Below are positions 1 to 8,400 of a stretch of DNA of 21,427 nt, one piece after another (the first letter of the stretch is position 1; every line of letters starts with the position of its first letter). The notes under the pieces are model-generated. The model was not told the DNA's origin and did no database searches. It saw nothing but the letters and a program-made list of their open reading frames with translations. The stretch lies in NCBI GenBank assembly GCA_021736965.1, contig JAIPEV010000004.1:1-21427 (forward strand), written 5' to 3'. Position numbers and translations under genes: made by a program. The stretch is from Halanaerobiales bacterium. GTDB lineage: Bacteria; Bacillota; Halanaerobiia; Halanaerobiales; M55B127.

Positions 1-2
1 GA

Positions 3-305
3 GACGATTTTGTCAATGATCCTGAAATTGATATTGTCGGCTACCAGGTCAATTTCAAAGAATTAACCACCGGCCTGTTCCTTTTCAATCATTCCTGCGG
101 AACAACTATGGCTATTCCCGTCAAATATTTTGACGACCTTTACGAGGGCCCGGTTTTCTCCGAACGCCAAACTGGGGCCAAACAATGCCCCGGCCATTGC
201 CTGTATGGCCGCGATCTGGAACCCTGCGCTGCCCGGTGCGAATGCGCTTATGTCAGGGAAATTATCCAGATTTTGAAGGGGAAACCACAAAAGGTCTCAA
301 CATAA
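3..305 (+). CDS. C-terminal fragment of a cysteine-rich protein (5' end outside window)
   Basis: An open frame runs in from the left edge and stops at TAA 303-305, giving 100 residues of a C-terminus. Six cysteines lie in a compact pattern (HSCGTT, then CPGHC, EPC and CEC), which suggests a metal or iron-sulfur site. The end reads VREIIQILKGKPQ, probably a terminal helix. I do not recognise the family well enough to name a function. Its codons use G and C freely, unlike every gene to its right, so it is probably native chromosome next to an acquired island. Competing frames in this stretch on either strand look like shadows: this is the only frame open back to the window edge, and its cysteine spacing looks like a conserved motif. 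Confidence 0.6.
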   Translation, partial: DDFVNDPEIDIVGYQVNFKELTTGLFLFNHSCGTTMAIPVKYFDDLYEGPVFSERQTGAKQCPGHCLYGRDLEPCAARCECAYVREIIQILKGKPQKVST

Positions 306-594
306 AAATTTATTTTTATGAAATATTAATAGAAAAACCAAAAAAAATATTTTCAAAGATAATTAGTATTCATTGCTATAAATAAATTTTTATATATTAA
401 TATTTGTTTTAATGTTGAATAATTACTATTTTTTATGATAAAAATGAATATGGTTAATAAATATCATTCAAAACACAGGGTGCATTTTTTGCTCGGTAAT
501 TTGTAAATATTTTTATTTAGTCTACTTTAATAATGTTACATGAAAAAATATCCAATAAATATAGAAAAAACAAATTCTGTTATATGGGGACTTT
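306..594 (+). promoter_or_regulatory. AT-rich leader carrying the promoter region of the plus-strand operon
   Basis: These 289 bases hold no convincing gene and mark the abrupt change from moderate to very low GC. The promoter of the five-gene plus-strand operon must lie here or be read through from the left. One weak sigma70-like pair is TTGAAT at 414-419 followed about 18 bases later by TAAAAA, but in DNA this AT-rich such matches are common. A GGGGA ribosome binding site (587-590 region) lies just before the ATG at 595, and a similar GGGGAC precedes the next gene. I see no strong terminator for the upstream gene and no clear operator. Confidence 0.35.
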
Positions 595-1239
595 ATGGGT
601 CTTAATGATCAACTTTTGCGTCTAAATGAGAAAATAAATTATTATACTTTCGAGACATTTAATGAAATACCAGCTCAACCCGGAGTTTACGCATGGTTCT
701 ATCCGTTGAGAATAAGAACAAATAAAATTGATAGTTTTATAAACGACATTAGTAATGTTTTTAATTTTTACTGGGATACAGAAAATAATAAGGTTGCAGA
801 ACGTTCCGTATCAGGAGAAATCGGCTGGAGAAGATACGAATTCAAAACAATGCTAAAGAAGATAAATGAAAATTCTAAAGTTGTTGATAAATGGAAAGAG
901 ATGCACAGTAATCCTAAAGAAAGAAGTAAAAAGGAAATTGATGAAATAAAAAAAATTGTTTTTATTTCGTCAATATTTATGCCTCCATTATATATTGGTA
1001 AAAGTAATAATTTGTATAATAGATGCCAACAGCATGTACGGGGAGGAAATGAAAATGATAGTTCGTTTCATAATAGATTCGAAAAATATGCAGAGGATAA
1101 AAATTTATCACACAATACAGTCCAACAATTAATTTTTGCCTGTATCAGAACCGGTGACTTCAAACTAGAAAATGATTATGAAAATTTAATTGAGACGATT
1201 CTCATAAAATCAATAAAACCAATTTATTCAATTAAATAA
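595..1239 (+). CDS. GIY-YIG family nuclease with a large internal insertion
   Basis: A 214-residue protein with the landmarks of a GIY-YIG nuclease: GVY at residues 30-32, YIG at 133-135, a following helix with the likely catalytic arginine R143, and a C-terminal helix with the likely metal-binding glutamate E200 in a segment (ETILIKSIKPIY) that resembles the UvrC-type ending. The two signature motifs are normally only 10-16 residues apart. Here about 100 residues, largely charged and helical, separate them. The family cleaves DNA or RNA phosphodiester bonds; this protein's substrate is unknown. It is the first gene of a tight operon and lies 13 bases before the DGQHR gene, so it probably acts with the phosphorothioation-linked genes as a nuclease or nicking subunit. 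The fold call is firm; the role is inferred. Confidence 0.8.
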   Translation: MGLNDQLLRLNEKINYYTFETFNEIPAQPGVYAWFYPLRIRTNKIDSFINDISNVFNFYWDTENNKVAERSVSGEIGWRRYEFKTMLKKINENSKVVDKWKEMHSNPKERSKKEIDEIKKIVFISSIFMPPLYIGKSNNLYNRCQQHVRGGNENDSSFHNRFEKYAEDKNLSHNTVQQLIFACIRTGDFKLENDYENLIETILIKSIKPIYSIK

Positions 1240-1252
1240 AAAGGGGACTATA

Positions 1253-3082
1253 ATGGCAGATTTTTCTGATGTTAAACCAAATATTTATAATATTTCATTT
1301 TATGGAACATCCGGAAGGATTGGTGAAGGAGCTAATGCAGAAATACTTTTTATTCAATCAACTTTAAAGATGAAAGAAATTGAAAATTTAAAACTAATAG
1401 TAGATATACCGGGTAGTGAGAAGTGGAGTATAAAAGATTTGTTTCAAAGAAATGTTGATAGAAATAGATTAACTGGACCAAATGGATTAAAACAATATTT
1501 TACCAATAAAAATCAAGTTAAATATTTTAATCCTATAGCAATTGTTTTGCTACCGACTGAAGATAACAAAATAGTTAAGGATTTGCAAAAATTAACGGAA
1601 GAAAATGAAATTGAATATAATGGTATAGAGGGAACTAAATACATAAATTCTGATATATATCAACTTTATATTCCCGATAAAAACCAAATAAATATTGGGA
1701 AAATCGAGTGGAATTCAGATAGATGTTATGCAGTTGCTGTAGATGGACAACACAGACTAACAGCCTTAAAAGAATTAAATAATTCTCAAGAGCATGATGA
1801 TTTAAAAGATTGGCAAATACCAGTAGTATTTCTCGTACCCAATAAAATTGAACGGGCCGTTGAATCAGATGGATTCTTAGAAATTATTAGGAAAATATTT
1901 ATGTATATAAATATGAAAGCAGAGGAAGTTAATGATTCAAGAGCAATATTACTTAATGATGAGAGTATTGAATGTATATGTACTCAGGAAACTATTAGTA
2001 AATTCCATAAAAATGACATTGATGATGAAACTAAGAAATATATACCCCCTTTATATTTAGTAGATTGGAGAGGTGAAAGAGGTGATACGAAATCAATAAC
2101 TAATGAAAGATACATATATGAAAATAAAGAGATGAGAAATTGGCTTGGTGAATATGTGATCGGTCGAGATTTTACTTATACTAGTCAGGGTGAAAAACAA
2201 CTGAAGACATTAGATTTATATGATTTAGATTTAGATTTAATAAATTCCAATACAATATCACAATCTGATGCAAAAAAAATTAGAGGAAATTATAATGATC
2301 TCATCAGAGATGCTTTTATAAAATTTATAACCCATCTAAAACCTTATAACAATTATATAAAAAAGTGTAGGAATTATGAAATTGCAAATTCTAATAATGA
2401 CTCCGAGAAAAAAGCCTTTATGGAAATGCGGTATGGATATATAACTAAAATGAAAAGTGAATCAGATGAAATTAACGAATTTAAAGATGGATTTGATGAG
2501 GAATTTATAAGAATTAAAAAAGACACTTTATCCGAATTTTGCAGACAAGATATTTGCATGAGGGGATTTGTGTATGCTTATGGTGAACTTTATGAAGAAT
2601 ATAAAAGAAATATAGTAAGAAGTGAACTAGATTGGTATTCTTTTACAACAACTTTTCTACCTGCTTTCAACAATCTGTTTGATGAAGGTTGGTGTTTTGG
2701 TTATGATGAATTAGAAAATGATAAGAAAAAATTACTAACTCATATTTGCCACAATGAAGCTGGTGGTAGAATTAATTACAAATTAGATCAAGTGAAAAGA
2801 GCCTGGGGAATTTTTGTATTAATGTCGGCAGTAGATTATGCTCAAAAAAATGAGGTAATAGATTCAGCAGACGATTTAAAATATAGTATCTGGGAAGAGA
2901 AAAGTGATATTCTACGAAGTACTCTAGAAAAAGGATTTAGGAAAGTTGCAAAAAGAAAATATGACCAAAAAGAAATGACAAAAGCAGAAAAAAGAAGAAA
3001 AATCAATGAAGACAAAGAAAAAATGGCTCGCGAGAGGATAACAGAGCTTGAAGATCTTTGGGATATGAACATAAATGAATAA
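1253..3082 (+). CDS. DGQHR-domain protein, DndB-like
   Basis: A 609-residue protein with the hallmark D164-G165-Q166-H167-R168 motif, followed by LTALKEL, placing it in the DGQHR/DndB superfamily. Family knowledge: DndB of Dnd phosphorothioation systems is a regulator of PT level and transcription, and related DGQHR proteins bind DNA or nucleotides. The N-terminal 200 residues carry the core; the middle (about 270-520) is poorly characterised; the C-terminal 60 residues are strongly basic and acidic and look like a charged helix or coiled coil. It is longer than classical DndB (about 360 residues), so it is not an orthologue in a strict sense. The start has a GGGGAC ribosome binding site at about 1242-1247. 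Its 3' end overlaps the helicase gene by 8 bases, which implies translational coupling. Regulation of, or recognition of, PT-modified DNA is the most likely role. Confidence 0.8.
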   Translation: MADFSDVKPNIYNISFYGTSGRIGEGANAEILFIQSTLKMKEIENLKLIVDIPGSEKWSIKDLFQRNVDRNRLTGPNGLKQYFTNKNQVKYFNPIAIVLLPTEDNKIVKDLQKLTEENEIEYNGIEGTKYINSDIYQLYIPDKNQINIGKIEWNSDRCYAVAVDGQHRLTALKELNNSQEHDDLKDWQIPVVFLVPNKIERAVESDGFLEIIRKIFMYINMKAEEVNDSRAILLNDESIECICTQETISKFHKNDIDDETKKYIPPLYLVDWRGERGDTKSITNERYIYENKEMRNWLGEYVIGRDFTYTSQGEKQLKTLDLYDLDLDLINSNTISQSDAKKIRGNYNDLIRDAFIKFITHLKPYNNYIKKCRNYEIANSNNDSEKKAFMEMRYGYITKMKSESDEINEFKDGFDEEFIRIKKDTLSEFCRQDICMRGFVYAYGELYEEYKRNIVRSELDWYSFTTTFLPAFNNLFDEGWCFGYDELENDKKKLLTHICHNEAGGRINYKLDQVKRAWGIFVLMSAVDYAQKNEVIDSADDLKYSIWEEKSDILRSTLEKGFRKVAKRKYDQKEMTKAEKRRKINEDKEKMARERITELEDLWDMNINE

Positions 3083-4673
3083 AATATTAAATAAATTAGA
3101 CCCTAATAAAATAAAGCAGGCTATTGGTAGTAAGCGAATTAATCTTATTAAATCTATAATTGATGATGATCTTAAAAAAAGTAACTATGCAAAAATTGCA
3201 TATGAAATTTATGGAGATACTTTTTTAAATAATAATTATCTTAGAAAAGAGTGTATTAAACTTTTACCAAAAAAGCGTATAGATAGTCTCACTAAAAAGT
3301 ATAAAAGGAAAGTATATAAAACCAAAGAAGCGGCTGCGATTCAATTGTCTAAAAAAAACTGGACAGGTAGAAATGAATTTTCATTAGATCTGATAAATGC
3401 TCTAGATCTAAAAATGAATAATCTGCCTAAAAGGAATAAAAAAATGCAGATTTCTGAAACTGTTGAGCCTCTTGATGAATATTATGATTTATTCCCATAC
3501 CAGCAAGAAATAAAAAATAACATTGTTAAATATATTCTTACTGGAAAACGTCGTTTTATTGTTCAGCTACCGACTGGTGCAGGTAAGACTAAAACAACAA
3601 TTGAAGCAATAGTTTCATATATTGAAAGAAAAAATTTATTACATAAAGGAAAATCTATAATATGGATTACTCATTCAGAAGAGTTATGTGAACAAGCAAT
3701 TAACACAATTAAAAATGTATGGAAGCATACTCAGAAGGACGAGCTTGAAATAGTAAGGCTTTGGGGGGAGTACAAACCAACTTACCAAGAACTTACAAAT
3801 ACATTCATTTTTTCAACATATCAAAAATTATGTAGTAAAAATTCACAACCAATCTTAAGAATATTGTCAAAAAATACAAAAATTGTTGTAGTTGATGAAG
3901 CTCACAAATCAATAGCACCAACGTATTCAGAAATGCTTAATACTATTTGTGATGAAAACAATTCATTGATTGGATTAACTGCCACTCCAGGAAGAAGTGC
4001 CTTTAATAGTATTGATAATATTGAGCTAGCCCAGTTTTTCAATAAAAACATAATTAATCAAAATCTTGGGGAAGACCCTATTAAAAAACTTAGAGAAATT
4101 GGAGTGCTATCTGAACTAAACCATAAATTTATTGAAACAAAAATTGAGGTAGATATACCAAGAATAAAAAATGAAATGTCAGAGTATGATTATTCTAGTA
4201 AACAACTAAAATCATTAACTAAAAATAAAAGAAGAAATAAAGTAATTATAAACACGATAAAAAATGAAGTCGATAAGGACAACCCCTGCCTTGTATTTTC
4301 TTGTAGTGTAGAACATAATATTATTTTATCTGCAGCCCTCAACTGTAAAGGCATAAAATCAGCCCATATAGATTCAAAGATTAATAAAACTGAAAGAAGA
4401 AAAATAGTAAATGATTTTAAAAAAGAAAAATATGATGTTATAATCAATTTTGGAGTGCTAACCACTGGGTTTGATGCCCCAAGAATAAAAACTGTTATAA
4501 TTAGCAGACCTACAACTTCTATTGTTCTATATAGTCAAATGATTGGAAGAGGATTAAGAGGCCCTAGAGTAGGAGGTAATAAAAAATGCAATATTATTGA
4601 TATTAGAGATAACTATTTAGATTTTGGAGCGGTAAATAGAATTTATAAATTTTTTGAAAGATTTTGGGAATAG
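3075..4673 (+). CDS. SF2 DEAD/DEAH-box helicase
   Basis: A 532-residue superfamily 2 helicase. Visible motifs: a Q-like segment FPYQQEI (about 140-146), Walker A PTGAGKT (166-172), DEAH (274-277), motif III TAT (302-304), motif V TTGFDAP (463-469) and motif VI QMIGRGLR (488-495). The first 130 residues are a basic, lysine-rich extension that may bind DNA or a partner. The motor resembles the Type III restriction (Res) and RecQ/UvrB-like groups and would couple ATP hydrolysis to movement on, or opening of, DNA. The gene overlaps the DGQHR gene by 8 bases and ends two bases before the preferred ATG of the DUF4007-like gene, so all are likely made together. In context it is probably the motor of a restriction complex. 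It carries no nuclease domain, so cleavage would have to come from a partner such as the GIY-YIG protein. Confidence 0.88.
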   Translation: MNKILNKLDPNKIKQAIGSKRINLIKSIIDDDLKKSNYAKIAYEIYGDTFLNNNYLRKECIKLLPKKRIDSLTKKYKRKVYKTKEAAAIQLSKKNWTGRNEFSLDLINALDLKMNNLPKRNKKMQISETVEPLDEYYDLFPYQQEIKNNIVKYILTGKRRFIVQLPTGAGKTKTTIEAIVSYIERKNLLHKGKSIIWITHSEELCEQAINTIKNVWKHTQKDELEIVRLWGEYKPTYQELTNTFIFSTYQKLCSKNSQPILRILSKNTKIVVVDEAHKSIAPTYSEMLNTICDENNSLIGLTATPGRSAFNSIDNIELAQFFNKNIINQNLGEDPIKKLREIGVLSELNHKFIETKIEVDIPRIKNEMSEYDYSSKQLKSLTKNKRRNKVIINTIKNEVDKDNPCLVFSCSVEHNIILSAALNCKGIKSAHIDSKINKTERRKIVNDFKKEKYDVIINFGVLTTGFDAPRIKTVIISRPTTSIVLYSQMIGRGLRGPRVGGNKKCNIIDIRDNYLDFGAVNRIYKFFERFWE

Positions 4674-4675
4674 TT

Positions 4676-5491
4676 ATGCCTTATAATATAAATTTTCATA
4701 AGACATTTAAGCCAGAAAGAATTTATATAAAAAATTTGTTATCAATTGATTCTAGAAAAGCAACTAAAGAAGAACTATCGCATGAATTTTCCATACCTAC
4801 GGGGGAGTCTTCAGGAAAGGTAATTCCATCACTACGTTATGCAGAAGCTGCAGGAATATTAAAATTTAAAAGTGTAGATAATAAATTGATAATAGATAGG
4901 ACTCTGCTTGGTGAAATTATATATGATAATGATTTTGCCTTAGAAGAATATAAAACTAAACTACTTTTCCATTTCATGTTTTGTAAGAAAAATAGCAAAC
5001 TAGTTCTATGGGAGGCATTATTTAGAAAATTTAATAAATATTGGGATAAATTCTATAAAGATGATTTCTTGAAATACGCTAGAAAAAATGTAGATCCAAA
5101 TGTTAACAAAAAGAATATAGCTCCCTTATGGGGAACATATCTTAGTAATAATATGGATAATGCATTTATAAATATTGGACTTATAAAACAAGATGAAAAT
5201 GGTAAAATACAATTTTGTAAATCAGATATTTTAAAAAATTATGTAAACTATTATTCTTTTTTTCTATATATATTTTTGAATGAGGTTGATAGCAGTAAAG
5301 ACGATTTTACTTTTAATGAAATTATAAAAGAAGGGTTTTCATCAATATTTTGCTGGAATAATAAAGATTTAAGAAAATTTTTATTAATGTCTGAAGATTT
5401 TAACTATATTAATATTAATAAACAATTCAATAATTATCACATATATAAAAATAATTCTATTGAAGATATGATAAAAAATCTAAAGGAGTAA
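4676..5491 (+). CDS. Divergent DUF4007 (SspB-like) protein, paralogue of the minus-strand SspB
   Basis: A 271-residue protein. A TTG at 4664 would add four residues and overlap the helicase, but ATG 4676 has GGGAA at 4666-4670 just upstream and is preferred. By eye it matches the minus-strand DUF4007 protein: F-H-x-T-F-x-P at residues 7-13 against KHESFYP at 7-13; a V-x(2)-SLRY-x(2)-A-x-G-I segment at 49-61 against V-x-SLRFW-x(2)-A-x-G-L at 49-61; then a similar FHFMFCKKNSKLVLW helix against LHFKIAQKQSEATTW, and a later LIKQDENGK against LIKKENGN. SspB proteins of this family nick DNA during phosphorothioation. This copy is divergent and sits beside a second SspC-like ATPase, as SspB does with SspC on the other strand. 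It may sense or nick DNA within the effector module. The homology is a visual judgement, not a search result. Confidence 0.62.
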   Translation: MPYNINFHKTFKPERIYIKNLLSIDSRKATKEELSHEFSIPTGESSGKVIPSLRYAEAAGILKFKSVDNKLIIDRTLLGEIIYDNDFALEEYKTKLLFHFMFCKKNSKLVLWEALFRKFNKYWDKFYKDDFLKYARKNVDPNVNKKNIAPLWGTYLSNNMDNAFINIGLIKQDENGKIQFCKSDILKNYVNYYSFFLYIFLNEVDSSKDDFTFNEIIKEGFSSIFCWNNKDLRKFLLMSEDFNYININKQFNNYHIYKNNSIEDMIKNLKE

Positions 5492-5499
5492 TAATTGAT

Positions 5500-8400
5500 A
5501 TGAAGTATAAAGAATCAGTTAAATTCAATGAAAATTTATTTTTTGGTGGATCTTTAGAATTAGATTGCTTATATAATAACAGAAAACTGGCACAGAAAGC
5601 AGCAGATTCCTTTATATTTCATAGTAAAGAATCATACATATCAGAAAAAAAAGGAAAGACAGATACGATTTCATTAGTTGAAATATTATCAAAGAAAATA
5701 TTCTCAGAAAAACAAAGTAACCCGTTTTATACAGCAATTGCTGGATATGGTGCGGGAAAATCACATTTTGGGGTAGCTTTATCATCTCTACTATCTAATA
5801 ACAATAAATTCTTGGACTCCAATAAAGTAAAAGAAAATATTAAAGAAATTGATGAAAAAGTATATAATTTCATTGATAATATAATTGATAAACCAAATAT
5901 TGTAATTGCTATAAATGGTATAGATAAATTTAATCTTTCTAATAGGCTATTTGAAAGAATTAAAGAATATTTAGATATTGTAGAAGTAGAAAATAATCTT
6001 TTTGAAAGTCACCGTGAGATATACCAAAAAGCGAAAATATTTGTAAAAAATAATTTTAAAAATGAAAATTTTCAGGAAACTTTTAAAGAAATAAAAAACT
6101 CAGAAGATTTCTCCAATTTGGAAATCAATAAAAGTGATACTAAAAAATTTATACTAAATAATATTGAGGATGATAAAATATTTAATTTAATAAACGAAGT
6201 CTCTTATAGATTAAATGGTATCAAATTTAAAAAAGAAAATTTTTTAAACCCTAAGGATATTATACAAGAGGTTTCCAGTAAATTTTGTGGTAAAAATAAA
6301 ACATTTGGTAAGCTAATAATAATATTCGATGAATTAGGCCATTATATAGAATGGATTGGAAAAAAACATGATGAAGATCCTGCTGCTTTGCAGCAATTAT
6401 ATGAAGGTATTAAAAATAGTAAAGGGAAAGCATCTTTAGTATCTTTTATTCAATTCCCAATAGCCAGGTATATCGATAATTTAGAACCTAGAACTGCAAA
6501 TAAACTTAGTCGATTTATTGGCCGGTTTAAATCAGCTAGACAATTCTATTTATCTACTGAATTAGAGCCCGTATTCGCAAATTTAATAAGTATTAAAGAT
6601 AAAAATATTTTTAAAAATCACTCGGATTTACAAGAAAAAATATTGAATTGGGATACTAAATTAAAAAATAGCAATATATGGAGTAAAAAGGAATATTATA
6701 ATAATCTTATTTGTAAAGATCTGGCTCCGTTTCATCCCATAACTATTGATTTACTTTCCTCAATTTCAGAATATACCCAGGATAGAACACCTTTAGCAAT
6801 TTTAAGGGAATTGTTAAAAAAAGTTTCAAATGATGAGGTCAGCGAACTAAAATCAATATGGCCTAATTTTGTTTTTAATACTAGTTTTGTAGATGATATT
6901 TTAAATATGGAAAAAGATGGTAGAGTTAAATCAGATAATGTAACAACATATGAGCGTTTAGTTAGTAAAGCTAAAATAAAGGAGAACTTAGAGGCAAAGG
7001 ATAAAGCGTTTTTAAAGGGATTGTTGGTAATTAATTTATTAGAACTAAATGTCGGTTCAAAAGAAGATTATTACTTTTTAATGAAGCAATTAACAGGAAA
7101 AGGTAAAGAGGTAATAAAAAACATAATTAATAAACTAGAAAAGGAACTGGGTGTAATACAATATGATGATGACAAAAATCACCACCATATTGTTCTAGAC
7201 TATGTTGGTAGAAAAGATTACGAAAGATTCATAACTACCAAAAAATACAATATAAAACATAATTTTGATATAGAAGGACCTGAATATTTTCAGAATAACT
7301 TAAATGTAATTGCTAATGATCTAAAACTTTTAACGGAAATTAATGCATTAAAGAGATATGACATAAGAACAGATGAGTGGCAATTTCCCCAGACTATAAT
7401 TTATAGTAAATCGAATCTTTATAATGAATTAAATTCAATATATAAAAATATTATCAGTGCGAAAAAGCCAAGTGAACCAAAAGGTTATATTATTTGGATA
7501 TATTTTGATTGTACAGAGGAAGAATATGAAAGGGTTATAGATAACGTATTAGAAAAATATAAAGAACATGAACTAATTAAAGTTCCAATGATAACTGGAT
7601 TTTTATTAGACCATGAAAGTCAGTTAAAAGATGCAATAATTGAAAAAAAAGCGGCTTATTCCCTTACAGAAACTGAACAAGAAAGATATTCAAGTTTTAA
7701 TAGCGAGCATAAAAGTAAAATTAACAGTAGAATTAAACAAATTTTTATCTCACTCCAAAATAATTCTAGTATTATATCGTTAGACCATAAAAATGATAAT
7801 AATTTAATCACTATGAAAGGTAATTATAAAAAGATCACACATAATAGGACTTCCAAAGTATATGATTTATTGGTGCCTTTTAAATTCGACCAGTTTGATA
7901 ATAACAGACATTTTAAGAATCGTAAGGAGCTAATAAAAATAATAAAATCCTTCTCAAATGATAAAATGAATTTATCAAACCTTAAGGATTATCTAGATAC
8001 AAATACTTATAACAGAATGATGGGCTTATTGGGTGAACATGGATGGGACATTTTTACAGATGGTAAAATCAATGAGCCTAAAAACAAAGCAGTAAAAAAA
8101 GTATATAAGGCTGTTAAAGATCAAATTGTTGATATTGATGAAGATGATAAATTTTTAATCAAAAACACTTATGAAAGTCTATTTAAGCCTCCATATGGTT
8201 TAAATACATATTCAGCATTTATGATGATAGTTTATACTTTATATTTAAATAAAAATAAAGTTATTCTGTTTTATAAGGATAAAAAGTTGACATTTGAAGA
8301 TTGGTTATTTTCTGTAATAACAGAAAAAGATAAATTGGATGTTAATAAAATTAATTATACTAAAATAGGTTATAGGAACATTGAAAAATCCAAAGACCTA

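Noticed and set aside
63..290. Minus-strand 75-codon open frame at the left edge
   Set aside because: It lies opposite the longer frame that is open from the window edge to 305 and has a coherent cysteine pattern. The minus frame has no motif and no ribosome binding site that I can see.
306..594. CRISPR array, tRNA or small RNA gene in the leader
   Set aside because: No repeated units and no cloverleaf or strong stem structure visible; the stretch is simply AT-rich.
1192..1201. Ten-base match to the first bases of the window (GAGACGATTY), considered as an attachment-site repeat
   Set aside because: Too short, lies inside the GIY-YIG coding region, and does not bracket the island.
4190..4465. 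Minus-strand open frame opposite the helicase gene
   Set aside because: Covers the conserved C-terminal helicase region in antisense; composition and lack of motifs mark it as a shadow.
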